64,000 nucleotides of DNA from Vibrio palustris (GTDB taxonomy: Bacteria; Pseudomonadota; Gammaproteobacteria; Enterobacterales; Vibrionaceae), in the NCBI RefSeq assembly GCF_024346995.1, contig NZ_AP024887.1:496001-560000 (forward strand), written 5' to 3'. Below are positions 23,876 through 40,447 of the stretch, one piece after another; the stretch's first letter is position 1; each line of letters opens with the position of its first letter. The position numbers were made by a program, and so were the translations under genes. The notes under the pieces were generated by a model. That model searched no databases, was not told the DNA's origin, and worked only from the letters and a program-made list of their open reading frames with translations.

Positions 23876-23892
23876 TTGGGAGTAGTAAAACC

Positions 23893-26800
23893 ATGCCAAA
23901 ACGTACTGACATAAAAAGCATCCTAATTTTAGGTGCGGGTCCAATTGTTATCGGCCAGGCTTGTGAGTTTGACTACTCAGGCGCGCAAGCGTGTAAAGCT
24001 CTACGTGAAGAAGGTTATCGAGTTATTCTCGTGAACTCGAACCCTGCGACGATTATGACTGACCCAGAAATGGCTGACTCGACTTACATTGAGCCAATTC
24101 ATTGGGAAGTTGTACGCAAAATCATTGAAAAAGAACGCCCAGATGCGGTTTTACCAACAATGGGTGGCCAAACGGCATTGAACTGTGCGCTTGAATTAGA
24201 AAAACAAGGTGTACTGGAAGAGTTCGGCGTCGAAATGATTGGCGCCACCGCCGACGCAATTGATAAAGCGGAAGATCGTTCTCGCTTTGATGCCGCTATG
24301 AAATCGATTGGCTTAGAATGTCCTCGTGCGGATACCGCGCATAGTATGGAAGAAGCCTATGAAGTTCTGAGCAATGTTGGTTTCCCATGTATTATTCGCC
24401 CTTCTTTTACTATGGGTGGTACCGGTGGTGGTATTGCGTATAACAAAGAAGAGTTCGATGAAATTTGTCATCGTGGTTTCGATTTATCCCCAACCAATGA
24501 ATTACTGATTGATGAATCACTGATTGGTTGGAAAGAATACGAGATGGAAGTGGTTCGTGATAAGAACGATAACTGCATCATTGTATGTTCAATCGAAAAC
24601 TTCGATGCGATGGGAATTCACACCGGTGACTCGCTCACAGTAGCTCCTGCGCAGACGCTTACGGATAAAGAATACCAATTAATGCGTAACGCTTCTCTCG
24701 CGGTTTTACGTGAAATCGGGGTTGAAACCGGTGGGTCGAACGTACAGTTTGGTATCAACCCAGATGATGGCCGTATGGTTATCATTGAGATGAACCCACG
24801 TGTTTCTCGTTCTTCTGCTTTGGCATCAAAAGCGACAGGTTTTCCTATTGCTAAAATCGCCGCTAAATTGGCTGTCGGCTTTACATTAGATGAATTGACC
24901 AACGATATTACGGGCGGTGCGACTCCGGCATCGTTTGAGCCAACCATCGATTATGTTGTTACTAAGATCCCTCGCTTCAACTTTGAAAAATTTGCTGGTT
25001 CAAATAACCGTTTGACTACGCAGATGAAATCCGTTGGCGAAGTGATGGCTATTGGTCGTAACCAGCAAGAGTCTCTGCAAAAAGCGCTCCGTGGCTTGGA
25101 AGTGGGAGCAACTGGTTTCGATAGCATGGTCGACCTTGAGTCACCGGATGCTTTGACGAAGATTCGTTATGAATTAAAAGAAGCCGGTGCTGAGCGTATT
25201 TGGTATATCGGTGATGCATTCCGTGCCGGTATGTCAGTGGAAGATGTTTTCCATCTTACCAATATTGATCGTTGGTTCTTGGTACAAATTGAAGACATCG
25301 TCAAATCAGAATCTGTTATTCAAGAAGGTGGTTTTGCTGGCCTAACCAAAGACGTATTACGTAATGTAAAACGTAAAGGTTTCTCTGATGAGCGTTTAGC
25401 CAAACTGCTTGGTGTGGCGCAAAAAGAAATTCGTCGTGTGCGAGAGCAACATGATATTCATCCGGTTTATAAGCGTGTTGATACCTGTGCGGCCGAATTC
25501 TCTTCAGATACGGCTTACATGTACTCCTCTTACGATGACGAGTGTGAAGCTGCCCCAACTGATCGTGACAAAATCATGGTAATTGGTGGTGGTCCTAACC
25601 GTATTGGTCAGGGTATTGAGTTTGATTACTGCTGTGTACATGCCTCACTAGCGCTGCGCGAAGATGGTTACGAAACCATTATGGTTAACTGTAACCCAGA
25701 GACGGTCTCTACTGACTATGACACATCTGACCGTTTGTATTTTGAACCGATTACGCTGGAAGATGTTTTAGCGATTGTACGTGTTGAAAAGCCGAAAGGT
25801 GTTATCGTGCAATACGGTGGACAAACGCCATTGAAACTCGCGCGCGAGCTAGAAGCAGCAGGTGTACCGATTATTGGTACTAGCCCGGATGCAATTGACC
25901 GTGCAGAAGATCGTGAACGCTTCCAACACGCTGTTGAACGCCTTGGTTTGAAACAGCCAGAAAATGCGACGGTAACCGCGCTTGATCAAGCGGTAGAAAA
26001 AGCCAAAGACATTGGTTATCCACTCGTCGTTCGCCCTTCTTACGTGTTGGGTGGTCGAGCAATGGAAATTGTTTATGATGAGCAAGACCTACGTCGCTAC
26101 TTCAATGAAGCGGTGAGTGTGTCTCATGAATCACCAGTACTACTTGATCGTTTTCTTGACGATGCGACTGAAGTCGATATTGATGCGATTTGCGATGGTG
26201 AGCGTGTGCTGATTGGTGGCATCATGGAGCACATTGAACAAGCAGGTGTCCATTCTGGTGATTCAGCATGTTCATTACCCGCGTATACATTGAGTCAAGA
26301 CATCCAAGATAGAATGCGTGTGGAAGTTGAGAAACTTGCGTTGGAATTGGGTGTGCGTGGTTTGATGAATACGCAGTTTGCGGTTAAAAATAACGAAATT
26401 TATTTGATTGAGGTTAACCCTCGTGCCGCGCGTACTGTGCCATTTGTCTCGAAAGCGACAGGAGTTCAGCTTGCGAAAGTGGCTGCTCGAGTGATGGTCG
26501 GTCAAACGTTAGAACAGCAAGGTTATACCAAAGAAGTCATCCCGTGTTATTACTCGGTGAAAGAAGTGGTCTTGCCGTTCAATAAGTTCCCTGGTGTTGA
26601 TCCACTGTTAGGTCCGGAAATGCGTTCAACAGGTGAGGTGATGGGGATTGGTAAAACATTCGCCGAGGCCTTTGCCAAAGCAGAACTGGCTTGTGGCAAT
26701 ATTTACCCAGAAGGTGGCCGCGCATTATTGTCGGTACGTGAAGGTGATAAAGCTCGAGTGGTGGATGTAGCATCGCGACTGGTTGAGTTAGGTTACCAGT

Positions 26801-27123
26801 TAGATGCGACTCACGGTACGGCGGTAATTCTAGGTGAAGCTGGCATTAACCCACGCTTAGTTAACAAAGTGCATGAAGGTCGTCCTCATATTCTTGATCG
26901 TATTAAAAATAATGAATACACCTACATTGTGAATACGGCCGCAGGTCGTCAAGCGATTGAAGATTCGAAAGTACTTCGTCGCGGCGCATTGGCTGAGAAA
27001 GTAAACTACACCACAACACTGAATGCCGCATTCGCGACGTGTATGGCGCATAAATCTGATGCGAAAGCAGAAGTACACTCGATTCAAGAGTTACATGCTC
27101 AGTTTACCACCACACGTGATTAA
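23893..27123 (+). CDS. carB: carbamoyl-phosphate synthase large subunit
   Basis: CarB makes carbamoyl phosphate from bicarbonate, ammonia and two ATP. The 1076-residue protein has the typical internal duplication: a first ATP-grasp half (about 1-400, carboxyphosphate synthesis), an oligomerisation region, a second ATP-grasp half (about 550-930) starting with [18 protein letters not shown], and a C-terminal allosteric MGS-like domain. In E. coli that domain binds UMP and ornithine. Length and motifs are normal. Its 3' UTR ends in a perfect terminator and may be processed to an sRNA. Confidence 0.99.
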   Translation: MPKRTDIKSILILGAGPIVIGQACEFDYSGAQACKALREEGYRVILVNSNPATIMTDPEMADSTYIEPIHWEVVRKIIEKERPDAVLPTMGGQTALNCALELEKQGVLEEFGVEMIGATADAIDKAEDRSRFDAAMKSIGLECPRADTAHSMEEAYEVLSNVGFPCIIRPSFTMGGTGGGIAYNKEEFDEICHRGFDLSPTNELLIDESLIGWKEYEMEVVRDKNDNCIIVCSIENFDAMGIHTGDSLTVAPAQTLTDKEYQLMRNASLAVLREIGVETGGSNVQFGINPDDGRMVIIEMNPRVSRSSALASKATGFPIAKIAAKLAVGFTLDELTNDITGGATPASFEPTIDYVVTKIPRFNFEKFAGSNNRLTTQMKSVGEVMAIGRNQQESLQKALRGLEVGATGFDSMVDLESPDALTKIRYELKEAGAERIWYIGDAFRAGMSVEDVFHLTNIDRWFLVQIEDIVKSESVIQEGGFAGLTKDVLRNVKRKGFSDERLAKLLGVAQKEIRRVREQHDIHPVYKRVDTCAAEFSSDTAYMYSSYDDECEAAPTDRDKIMVIGGGPNRIGQGIEFDYCCVHASLALREDGYETIMVNCNPETVSTDYDTSDRLYFEPITLEDVLAIVRVEKPKGVIVQYGGQTPLKLARELEAAGVPIIGTSPDAIDRAEDRERFQHAVERLGLKQPENATVTALDQAVEKAKDIGYPLVVRPSYVLGGRAMEIVYDEQDLRRYFNEAVSVSHESPVLLDRFLDDATEVDIDAICDGERVLIGGIMEHIEQAGVHSGDSACSLPAYTLSQDIQDRMRVEVEKLALELGVRGLMNTQFAVKNNEIYLIEVNPRAARTVPFVSKATGVQLAKVAARVMVGQTLEQQGYTKEVIPCYYSVKEVVLPFNKFPGVDPLLGPEMRSTGEVMGIGKTFAEAFAKAELACGNIYPEGGRALLSVREGDKARVVDVASRLVELGYQLDATHGTAVILGEAGINPRLVNKVHEGRPHILDRIKNNEYTYIVNTAAGRQAIEDSKVLRRGALAEKVNYTTTLNAAFATCMAHKSDAKAEVHSIQELHAQFTTTRD

Positions 27124-27217
27124 TGCTTTTAAGGTGTGTTGCTAAATTAAGTCGTACTGGCTAATCGTGGTGCGATAATAGTGAAACGAAAGCCTACTCA
27201 TATGAGTAGGCTTTTTT
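27124..27217 (+). ncRNA. carB 3' UTR, candidate CarZ-like sRNA
   Basis: In Vibrio cholerae, the 3' UTR of carAB is cut by RNase E into the Hfq-binding sRNA CarZ, which represses carA translation by base pairing near its start. The equivalent region here is a 94-nt UTR that ends in a strong terminator, the right size and place. I could find only a short possible match (GATAA against TTATC next to the carA start), so pairing is not demonstrated. The 5' end of any processed RNA cannot be set from sequence. Confidence 0.4.
27191..27217 (+). terminator. carAB rho-independent terminator
   Basis: AGCCTACTCAT and ATGAGTAGGCT form a perfect 11-bp palindrome followed by a run of six T residues. Confidence 0.92.
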
Positions 27218-27339
27218 ATGGATAAGAGTGACGCAATCAAGCTTTATTCCATTGATTAGTCATGTCGCTTTACGTGGATTATTGCTATATTCCTGAGCCA
27301 ATTACAACGCTAACTTTTCAATTAATAAGTGAATCATTC

Positions 27340-28125
27340 ATGGACGTGCACGTTACTCTCGAAGTTTTAATCATGCTGTTTTTTGTTGCTTGCGCAGCAG
27401 GATTTATTGACGCGATTGCCGGCGGTGGTGGACTTATCACCTTACCTGCATTACTGGCCGCTGGAGTTCCGCCTACTCAGGCATTGGGGACGAATAAGCT
27501 ACAAAGCTCATTTGGTAGTTTTTCGGCGTCTCTGTATTTTATTCGCAAAGGTCATGTCAGTTTAAAAGAAATGCTCGTACCGATTATCTGTACTTTTATC
27601 GGAGCGGCGAGTGGAGCAGAGCTGGTTCAACATATTGATTCATCGATACTGACAACCTTAATTCCGGGTCTTTTAGTGGCGATTTCGCTGTATTTTCTAC
27701 TCGCCCCACAGACTCGCCCAGAAAGTACGCGTAAACCCATGTCGATGAATGTGTTTGCGCTCGTCATTGGAACCAGTGTTGGTTTTTATGATGGATTTTT
27801 TGGCCCAGGGACTGGATCTATTTTTGCCATATGTTTCGTGCTATTAGGACAATTCACTTTAGTAGAAGCGACAGCGAGAACGAAAATTCTCAACTTCACT
27901 TCAAATATTGCCGCATTGACTTTCTTTCTCATTGCTGGCTTACCAATTTGGGAAATTGGATTAGTGATGGCCGCAGGGCAGTTTATTGGTGGACGTTTAG
28001 GCGCGACGGTAGTGATTTCTAAAGGTACCAAATGGATTCGTCCTTTAGTCATTGTGATGTCGATGCTCATGGCGATGAAATTGTTATGGGAACAACACCA
28101 AGATTGGCTGCTGTCTTTTGTTTAA
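27340..28125 (+). CDS. TSUP-family membrane protein (YfcA-like)
   Basis: The product belongs to the TauE/SafE (TSUP) family of putative anion or sulfur-compound transporters and resembles E. coli YfcA along its length. Key similarities are AGFIDAIAGGGGLITLPALL at the start and VGFYDGFFGPGTGS in the second half, the two glycine-rich repeats of this family. About eight membrane segments are expected. The frame is open to 27262, but the ATG at 27340 gives the family's normal N-terminus (MDVHVTLEVLIMLFF, 261 residues). The substrate is unknown. It has its own terminator shared with convergent pdxY. Confidence 0.85.
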   Translation: MDVHVTLEVLIMLFFVACAAGFIDAIAGGGGLITLPALLAAGVPPTQALGTNKLQSSFGSFSASLYFIRKGHVSLKEMLVPIICTFIGAASGAELVQHIDSSILTTLIPGLLVAISLYFLLAPQTRPESTRKPMSMNVFALVIGTSVGFYDGFFGPGTGSIFAICFVLLGQFTLVEATARTKILNFTSNIAALTFFLIAGLPIWEIGLVMAAGQFIGGRLGATVVISKGTKWIRPLVIVMSMLMAMKLLWEQHQDWLLSFV

Positions 28126-28163
28126 ACTGTCACGACGAACCACCACTAAAATGGTCTATCAAT

Positions 28164-28199
28164 AAAAAAGGTTAAGCGTAAATACGCTTAACCTTTTTT
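28164..28199. terminator. bidirectional terminator between yfcA-like gene and pdxY
   Basis: A near-perfect palindrome AAAAAAGGTTAAGCGTA / TACGCTTAACCTTTTTT provides T tracts on both strands for these convergent genes. Confidence 0.9.
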
Positions 28200-28223
28200 A
28201 TTTCGCTTATGTCATTAATAGAC

Positions 28224-29099
28224 CTAGACGCAACTTTTATTACTGGCCACTTGTCTCGCAGGGAAGTGATGGCTAGGTGTGACAAATTCATCTTGCGCTG
28301 TAATAGTTTGCAGTTCCCATTCACCACTGTCGGCAGTTTGCTTTAAAATGCCATGCACGGCGTTATGACAATGTTGGTAAGCTTGAAGTGGGCTCCAGCC
28401 TTTCAATAAACCAGCAGTAAATGTCGCGGTAATTAAATCACCAACACCGACCGGTTCTTTGTTCATTTTATACAAAGGTCGTGAGGCTAAATAAATGGCG
28501 TCAGGAGTCGCAAGTAATAAATTAAACTGCTCATTGCCAATACCATATAAATGTTTAGCGACTACAATATTCGGCCCTTTGGCTAAAGCGCGTCGGCTAG
28601 CTTCAATAGCATCATCTAAACTGTTAATTGGCATTTGTGCGATAGTTTCTAATTCAAATTGGTTAGGAACAATCACATCTGCGACGGGAATAAGTGTATT
28701 CACGATTTGCTGAGTAATGCCCGGCGCAACCAGACAACCTTTGCCTGGGTTATTCATCACAGGGTCGCAGATATACACCACGTTAGGGTTGTGTTGTTTA
28801 ACGTGACGTACCGTATCAGCGATGACAGAACATTGCTCTGGTGTGCCTTGGTAGCCTGTAACAATGGCTTGGCATTGTTGCCAGATATTAAGGTTATCTA
28901 AGCCTTGCACCACATCTTTTATTTCATCGGCGCTAAACGCTCGACCTGTCCATCCTTCCATGTAGTGGGTGTGGTTTGAAAATTGGACCGTATGAATTGG
29001 CCACACTTCGAACCCCATTCGCTGCATTGGAAAAACAGCACTACTATTACCCGCATGCCCATAACTGACATGTGATTGAATGGATAGAATCCCTTGCAT
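28224..29099 (-). CDS. pdxY: pyridoxal kinase PdxY
   Basis: PdxY phosphorylates pyridoxal in the PLP salvage pathway. The 291-residue ribokinase-fold protein begins [20 protein letters not shown] and contains [29 protein letters not shown] and the catalytic-loop motif [15 protein letters not shown]. The HTVQFSNHT block is typical of PdxY. It is transcribed alone, converging on the TSUP gene. The C-terminal VASNKSCV tail is not conserved in the family as far as I can tell. Confidence 0.95.
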   Translation of the reverse strand: MQGILSIQSHVSYGHAGNSSAVFPMQRMGFEVWPIHTVQFSNHTHYMEGWTGRAFSADEIKDVVQGLDNLNIWQQCQAIVTGYQGTPEQCSVIADTVRHVKQHNPNVVYICDPVMNNPGKGCLVAPGITQQIVNTLIPVADVIVPNQFELETIAQMPINSLDDAIEASRRALAKGPNIVVAKHLYGIGNEQFNLLLATPDAIYLASRPLYKMNKEPVGVGDLITATFTAGLLKGWSPLQAYQHCHNAVHGILKQTADSGEWELQTITAQDEFVTPSHHFPARQVASNKSCV

Positions 29100-29276
29100 A
29101 ACTATGTGTCTCTTACAGTATTCAATATAAACAATATACGGGGTATTACCGCGATATTGATGGCTAACTGTTCATCCAGAACGGTCTATTCATTATAGGC
29201 TACACCGATTAAAACAAAAGAGACAGTAAAATTTTAATTGTGATTTTTTATTCATAATTATAGAAATAAAATTCAA

Positions 29277-29912
29277 TTACCTATTAAGGGCGAAAATGGG
29301 TAAAGATAAATGCCAACGTATTGCACCGAGACGAATTATCAGTGTCGCGCTAATGCAAGAAAGCAGAGCAACCGATGATGAATAGCCAAAATAAATTGCT
29401 AATGTATGGAAAATACCACCAATAATACATGCGGTTGCATACACTTCACGGCGCAAAACCATTGGGATTTCACGAGCTAAAATATCGCGAATGATTCCGC
29501 CACCACAACCCGTCAGTACACCCATAATAATCGCGACAAATGAGGAGCCTTGATAAGCTAGCGATTTATCAACCCCAATTCCGACGAATACGGCAAGACC
29601 GATGGCATCACACACGGGTAAAATCCACCATGCAATACGTTTGGGTCTGCGGACGATCAGCATGGTTAGCACACTGGTAATGAGAATATCCCAAAGATAC
29701 GCTGTATCACGAATCCAAAATACTGGCGTAGCACCAAGCGCAATGTCACGCATCGTTCCCCCGCCAATGGCGGTCACCCCCGCAAGAACTATGACTCCAA
29801 ATGGATCCATGCGCAGTCTACCAGCAAGTAAGACGCCAGAAATGGCAAATACGGCGGTACCAAACAAGTCGATAAAATACAGTAATGATGTATCCACAAG
29901 TTTTACTCTCAA
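29277..29912 (-). CDS. TRIC-family cation channel (UPF0126)
   Basis: This is a two-repeat membrane protein of the TRIC/UPF0126 family; bacterial members form trimeric monovalent cation channels. Seven membrane segments and the duplicated glycine motif, AIGGGTMRDIALG and GCGGGIIRDILA, are visible. The longest frame starts at TTG 29912 (211 residues), but a GTG at 29897 with GAGAG upstream gives a start MDTSLLYFIDLFG and may be the real one. It stands alone, with a short gap to btuF. The physiological ion and role are not known for this copy. Confidence 0.85.
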   Translation of the reverse strand: MRVKLVDTSLLYFIDLFGTAVFAISGVLLAGRLRMDPFGVIVLAGVTAIGGGTMRDIALGATPVFWIRDTAYLWDILITSVLTMLIVRRPKRIAWWILPVCDAIGLAVFVGIGVDKSLAYQGSSFVAIIMGVLTGCGGGIIRDILAREIPMVLRREVYATACIIGGIFHTLAIYFGYSSSVALLSCISATLIIRLGAIRWHLSLPIFALNR

Positions 29913-29965
29913 ATAATGGGGGAAATCAACGAGGGCGAATTGTAAGGGATTTGAGACGGCTATCG

Positions 29966-30799
29966 CTAGTCTTTTCTTACTCGGTCAAGATATTTACAGA
30001 CCTGCTCTACGGCGTTTAAAGTACGTGGTGTTGCACGATTTAACCAATCTGCATTGAGCGTCCACACGTGATGGTGTTGAAACGCTGATAATTCATTTTG
30101 CCAGTTATCCCAGAGCTGCATTGCGTTAGGATGTGCAGAAAACATCACCTGTGGTTGCGCTAACAGAACTTGTTCTAGACCAACTTGTGGGTATGGACTA
30201 GGGCTACTCGCAAACACATTCACGCCGCCGCATAGGGTAAAAACGGCACTGGGCCAACTGTCTTTTGCCATGGTTATAAGCGGCTTAGCGCTAATTTGAT
30301 AAAAATAGCGAACAGGAGATGCGTCTTGATAACGCTGCCTGAGAGCATTAAGTTGCTCCATAAATTGCTTAGCATTATTGAGGCCCGTTTGTGGATGGCT
30401 GGCGTAGTGACTTAAATGCCGAATATGCTCGGCGATATCGTCGAGGTGCTTAATGGAAGCCGGATAAACATTAAATCCCATATTTTTAAGCTGCGCGATA
30501 ACTTTGGGCGGGTTGCCTTCAGGCCAACTGATGATTAAATCGGGTTGGAGCGCAATAATGCGATCCACATTGATGCCTTTAAAATTAGCGACGCGTTCAA
30601 TATGTTTTGCCGCTGGTGGGTAATCGCTTGCTTGACTCACGCCGACTAACTGCGAACCCAGCCCGGCAGCAAAGGCAAGCTCTGTCGCATGAGGCGATAA
30701 ACTAATAATACGGTGCGCGGCCGAGGCGAAAGAAGAGAGCGCGCACAAAACCACGCAGGTAAGTACCCGGGGAAAGGTGCTGGCCACTCTATATCCCAT
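29966..30799 (-). CDS. btuF: vitamin B12 periplasmic binding protein BtuF
   Basis: BtuF binds cobalamin in the periplasm and delivers it to the BtuCD ABC importer. The 277-residue product has a Sec signal peptide (cleavage likely after ALSSFASA near 27) and the type III binding-protein fold, with RIISLSPHATELAFAAGLG and VDRIIALQPDLIISW motifs. Its start overlaps the cobD-like gene upstream by 11 bp, forming an mtnN-cobD-btuF operon. btuC and btuD are not in this window. Confidence 0.92.
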   Translation of the reverse strand: MGYRVASTFPRVLTCVVLCALSSFASAAHRIISLSPHATELAFAAGLGSQLVGVSQASDYPPAAKHIERVANFKGINVDRIIALQPDLIISWPEGNPPKVIAQLKNMGFNVYPASIKHLDDIAEHIRHLSHYASHPQTGLNNAKQFMEQLNALRQRYQDASPVRYFYQISAKPLITMAKDSWPSAVFTLCGGVNVFASSPSPYPQVGLEQVLLAQPQVMFSAHPNAMQLWDNWQNELSAFQHHHVWTLNADWLNRATPRTLNAVEQVCKYLDRVRKD

Positions 30800-31742
30800 G
30801 TAATATCGCGGCCGTTATTAGGCTCTGCAGCATAATCCAAGCACAGGTTCGCCAAGCAAGTAAAGATTGCAATTGGGAAAGATGAATAGCGGCAGGGGCA
30901 ATTCTTCCACCCACTTTACTACGTAAGGATTTTTGTGAGCCATAAATTGCTGGGCCACCTAGCGCTAATTCGAGTTTGCAGCCGATAATGCATAGTAGCC
31001 ATGCAGGACCGGGCAGCGGCCAAGTTGGTATCTGCTCTGCAGCACGTGACCAGGTATGACGCATATTCTTGCCAAGCAAAAGAAGTAGGCTAAATAAGCG
31101 CAGCGGAATAAAATCTAATACCGCAACCACGCGTACAATCGGTAACCCAAACGGAGCATACTCTTGACGACTTGGTGACCAGGCGCGTGCGAGCTCAGCT
31201 AATAAGCGATAAGTCAGTGCCCCAATGCCGCCTAAAATGGCATACCAAAATAATACGCAGATTACATTGCGGCCAAACCCCATGATTAATGTTTCTGCAC
31301 TGGCTTTTCCTAAGCCTAGCGCCGATAACGTTTGAGTGTTGCGATTAACATAAGGAGCAAGCTCTTGACGGGCGGTGACTTTATCTTGCGCCGATAGTGC
31401 TGTAATTAACTTTCTAGATAAAGTTTCTTGCGTGCGCCAATCTAAGGATAATAAAAGTAATGCTAATTCAAAAAGGATCGGTTGCCAGACTAATGTTTTG
31501 AGCGCATATAGCACGGCAATGGCGGGGATTATCATAAATAGCCAAGCTAAGGTACCACTCAAATAAGATTGTTGGTAGTGATGCTGCCGGTTTACTTTGC
31601 TGGCCAGAAGCTCTGCAAATTTATGCCAAAGTGTCACTGGATGAGCGGAGTGAGGAATTGGAATTAATAGGTGAAAGAGCAACGCCCCCCATAATGCGAG
31701 GAGCGAGCCATTGGCATAAATTAGATGAAGATAGGCTTCCAT
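30789..31742 (-). CDS. CobD/CbiB-family cobalamin biosynthesis protein
   Basis: The 317-residue membrane protein resembles CobD/CbiB, the adenosylcobinamide-phosphate synthase that attaches aminopropanol (phosphate) to adenosylcobyric acid. Visible features are several membrane segments, the LGKASAETLIMGFGRNVICVLFWYAILGG region typical of the family's central loop (ETLxxxxRN), and a conserved GPAIYG near residue 270. It is divergent compared with canonical CbiB, so a modified role in cobinamide salvage is possible. Clustering with btuF supports a B12 role. It lies 12 bp downstream of mtnN. Confidence 0.78.
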   Translation of the reverse strand: MEAYLHLIYANGSLLALWGALLFHLLIPIPHSAHPVTLWHKFAELLASKVNRQHHYQQSYLSGTLAWLFMIIPAIAVLYALKTLVWQPILFELALLLLSLDWRTQETLSRKLITALSAQDKVTARQELAPYVNRNTQTLSALGLGKASAETLIMGFGRNVICVLFWYAILGGIGALTYRLLAELARAWSPSRQEYAPFGLPIVRVVAVLDFIPLRLFSLLLLLGKNMRHTWSRAAEQIPTWPLPGPAWLLCIIGCKLELALGGPAIYGSQKSLRSKVGGRIAPAAIHLSQLQSLLAWRTCAWIMLQSLITAAILHGI

Positions 31743-31754
31743 GCGTGTCTCTAT

Positions 31755-32450
31755 CTATTTCATCAATTCAAGCATTTTAAATACCATATCTGATGAGCTT
31801 TGCGCTGCAAGAGGCAAGAACTCGTCAAATGACATTGGAGACTCTTTATTGGCGACATCAGAAATAGCGCGCACGACAACAAAGGGAACATGACATTGAT
31901 GACAGGTTTGGGCGATAGCAGAGGCTTCCATTTCGACAGCGACAGCGGTTGGAAAATGCTTACGAATGTAGTCTTGTTGGTCTTGTCGACACACAAAGGC
32001 ATCGCCGGTACAGATTAAACCGCGCACCGCATGTTTACCTTCACTTTGTTGCAGAGCTTGGTCAGCAATTGCCATTAGCTTTTCATCCGCGAAATAAGCC
32101 GCAGGTTGACCTGCCATTTGCCCCATTTCATAGCCAAATGCTGTCACGTCAGCATCATGGTGGCGAACTTCACTTGAGATAACCACATCACCCATAGTTA
32201 ATGACGCATCAAAACCGCCAGCAGAACCCGTATTAATCACGACATCAGGTTGATAGTCGTTAATTAATATAGCTGTTCCGACGGCTGCCGATACTTTACC
32301 AATACCAGACTGTAATAAGACGACTTCTTGACCGTTAATTTGGCCAGCATAATACGTACCGCCGGCTTTATTCATTTCGGAAACATTCTGCATTGCGTTT
32401 TTTAGGATAGCGACTTCTTGTTCCATCGCACCAATAATGCCAATTTTCAT
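31755..32450 (-). CDS. mtnN: 5'-methylthioadenosine/S-adenosylhomocysteine nucleosidase
   Basis: MtnN (Pfs) cleaves adenine from methylthioadenosine, S-adenosylhomocysteine and 5'-deoxyadenosine. In Vibrio it therefore feeds autoinducer-2 synthesis through S-ribosylhomocysteine. The 231-residue product has the family motifs [31 protein letters not shown] (purine contact glutamate) and RAISDVA (catalytic aspartate). It heads the operon with cobD-like and btuF, which links removal of 5'-deoxyadenosine by-products with B12 supply. Confidence 0.97.
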   Translation of the reverse strand: MKIGIIGAMEQEVAILKNAMQNVSEMNKAGGTYYAGQINGQEVVLLQSGIGKVSAAVGTAILINDYQPDVVINTGSAGGFDASLTMGDVVISSEVRHHDADVTAFGYEMGQMAGQPAAYFADEKLMAIADQALQQSEGKHAVRGLICTGDAFVCRQDQQDYIRKHFPTAVAVEMEASAIAQTCHQCHVPFVVVRAISDVANKESPMSFDEFLPLAAQSSSDMVFKMLELMK

Positions 32451-32520
32451 GGGAGAATCTCTTTTTATTAATAGGGGAAACTAACCGTAGTTTACCATGA
32501 CCGTGCGCGGATAATCGAGG

Positions 32521-33051
32521 CTAGGGGGACTCTAATAACCCAGCTTGAGCTAACTTTGTGCGTAGCTGTTCTACACGGCCTCGATTACTGCCAAGATCGA
32601 GATATTGATCGCGTGTCTCTGAGCGTACGATCAGTTGATAATCGTCGAGTCTTAATTCTAGATCATCAATGGCGTTAAAAAAGGAGGAGGCACATTCAAT
32701 ACGTAAATAATCTGTGCTGGCATCAGCAACATGCGTATTTGGAAGAGAAAGTACGACACGCTGCACATGCTTCATCGTTACACCAGGGCGCAGTATAAAA
32801 GGAGCGAGATAATGTGCTGGACGTGGATCGATAGTGGATACACAACTGACTGCTTGGGAGTCGCATAGTAAGGCGGTGCGATCTTGTTCAGGTTCGCTAC
32901 CTCGGCTGCAGCCAACCAGAAGAAGCGGAAAAATCATGACAGCCCATGGAGCTAATTTAGCAGTATTGCGTATACGGTTTGGTGACATTGAAAACGCCAT
33001 ATTATGGTTCATGATTAAAATTATAGACTTAGATATAAAAAAAGGATCCAT
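32521..33051 (-). CDS. DUF1499 family lipoprotein
   Basis: The product resembles DUF1499 proteins: a CVSTIDPRPAHYLAPF block near the N-terminus, then YLRIECASSFFNAIDDLELRLD and VRSETRDQYLDLGSNRGRVE towards the end. A lipobox LVGC near residue 48, with a hydrophobic stretch before it, predicts a lipid-anchored protein. The longest frame starts at 33051, but the signal peptide would be unusually long; ATGs at 33012, 33000 and 32988 are alternatives and none has a clear ribosome binding site. Function is unknown. It is transcribed alone downstream of gltD. Confidence 0.75.
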   Translation of the reverse strand: MDPFFISKSIILIMNHNMAFSMSPNRIRNTAKLAPWAVMIFPLLLVGCSRGSEPEQDRTALLCDSQAVSCVSTIDPRPAHYLAPFILRPGVTMKHVQRVVLSLPNTHVADASTDYLRIECASSFFNAIDDLELRLDDYQLIVRSETRDQYLDLGSNRGRVEQLRTKLAQAGLLESP

Positions 33052-33098
33052 ATTACTATGAACCCTTTTAGTATAAGTCTGTTCGCTATGGAATGGAG

Positions 33099-38992
<5,894 letters not shown>

Positions 38993-39626
38993 TGCAATTC
39001 TCCCTTCTTGCCTTCTATGTCTTCCAGACAGTAAATGACTATATATTCTTATAAGTTGTATATGTATGAGTGTTTATATTAAAAAAATGACTAAAAAATT
39101 AAATGGTCATATAAAAAAAACTCATACTGAGACGACAAATTATAGCTTATTGCCTCAAAGGTCAAGCAGATGCTTTGAAATCTCAGTTTCAGCAGTTTTC
39201 TTTTTTATGGTTTTTAATTAATCCAATAAAATCATATGCTTGACTTTCTATGTGCTATACAAATGTTACATAAAAGTCAGTGATTTATATATAAAAACGA
39301 GTGATAAAAGTAGGGGGAAATTTTTCGTTATCAATAACTCATGGGGTGATATTTTGGTTTTTAGCTTTTATTTTAGTGTTAATCACTATTTTTTATCGAT
39401 AAATTAGTGTTTTTTATCAAATGCACAGAGCGCTTTTGTCTTAGGAATTTATAATCCACTGAATGGAGTTGAGTATGTCATTCTTTAAGTGAGAGATTAT
39501 GCATTTTGCTTATGGATGAAGGTAAGAGGAAGGAAATAATATCAATCAATGGCTTTATTAAAGAGAGAGAGTATCAATATAACTCTTCTCTCTACGACCT
39601 ATCATAACAATCTGAGTGTGGTGTGC
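38993..39626 (-). other. gltBD upstream region
   Basis: This 634-bp, strongly AT-rich gap lies upstream of gltB and downstream of the O-acetyltransferase on the same strand. It contains long A and T runs, the gltB promoter candidate near 39150, and no convincing ORF. The length and A-tracts would suit binding by global regulators such as Lrp or H-NS; that is inference. Confidence 0.6.
39139..39165 (-). promoter_or_regulatory. candidate gltBD promoter
   Basis: On the minus strand TTGACC and a perfect TATAAT are separated by 15 bp, slightly short of the optimum. It would give a leader of about 140 nt before gltB. Confidence 0.5.
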
Positions 39627-40193
39627 TTAGCGTTCTTCTTCTGGAATAGAGCGAACGGCTTTGGCTGGGTTACCCACGGCAATATGGTATGCCGGAACAT
39701 CTTTAGTGACCACGCTACCTGCGCCAATAATCGCGCCTTCTCCGATAGTGACACCAGGTAGCACAATCACGCCGCCTCCAATCCATACATTGGAGTTAAT
39801 CGTAATCGGTTCTGCCCAGCCAATATGCTGATTGCGTGTTGCCACGTCGATAGGGTGATGCGCGGTATAAATTTGCACGTTAGGCCCGATAAACACATTG
39901 TCACCAATGGTTACTGGCGCACAATCGAGTAAAGTGAAGTTAAAATTAATGAACACATGATTACCTATGGTGGTATTAATACCGTAATCAATATTCATAT
40001 GTTTTTCAAAGTGAACATCTTCTCCAATACTGCCAAATATGGCCTTTAACAAGCGCTGTTGGTTGGTATGGTCTTCACGATGTAACTCATTATATTCAGC
40101 CGCAAGAGTACGGGTGTTATTACGAATACGAATAAGTTCTTCATCGTTAATTGGGTAATGATTACCAGCTAGCATATCGTCTAATGCGCTCAT
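39627..40193 (-). CDS. maltose/galactoside O-acetyltransferase family protein
   Basis: The product is a left-handed beta-helix acetyltransferase of the maltose/galactoside (Maa/LacA) group, which moves acetyl from acetyl-CoA to sugars. The N-terminal MSALDDMLAGNHYPINDEEL matches the family start, and hexapeptide repeats run from about residue 60 to the end, including YTAHHPIDVATRN (catalytic histidine region) and GGGVIVLPGVTIGEGAIIGAGS. The frame is open to 40388, but the ATG at 40193 gives the family length of 188 residues; no strong ribosome binding site marks it. The natural substrate is unknown. It diverges from arcB. Confidence 0.88.
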   Translation of the reverse strand: MSALDDMLAGNHYPINDEELIRIRNNTRTLAAEYNELHREDHTNQQRLLKAIFGSIGEDVHFEKHMNIDYGINTTIGNHVFINFNFTLLDCAPVTIGDNVFIGPNVQIYTAHHPIDVATRNQHIGWAEPITINSNVWIGGGVIVLPGVTIGEGAIIGAGSVVTKDVPAYHIAVGNPAKAVRSIPEEER

Positions 40194-40447
40194 ACGGGGT
40201 CTACTCTTAGTTAATTGCTCATCTATGCATGTCACTATACAAGGGCGTGGGGTGATAAACAGCGAGCTATCTCTATGTTTTAAGTCATTAAAATAATTTT
40301 GATATTCAGGTATAACATCGCTTTGATGATGGTAATCAGGCATATCTACGCTTATGCTAGAGCCGATAGGTCGTCGTGTGATGACCATCCTGACGATGAT
40401 GATTAAAAACGATAAACTGTCCCTAATTCATTCCTTTGGAGTTCCGA

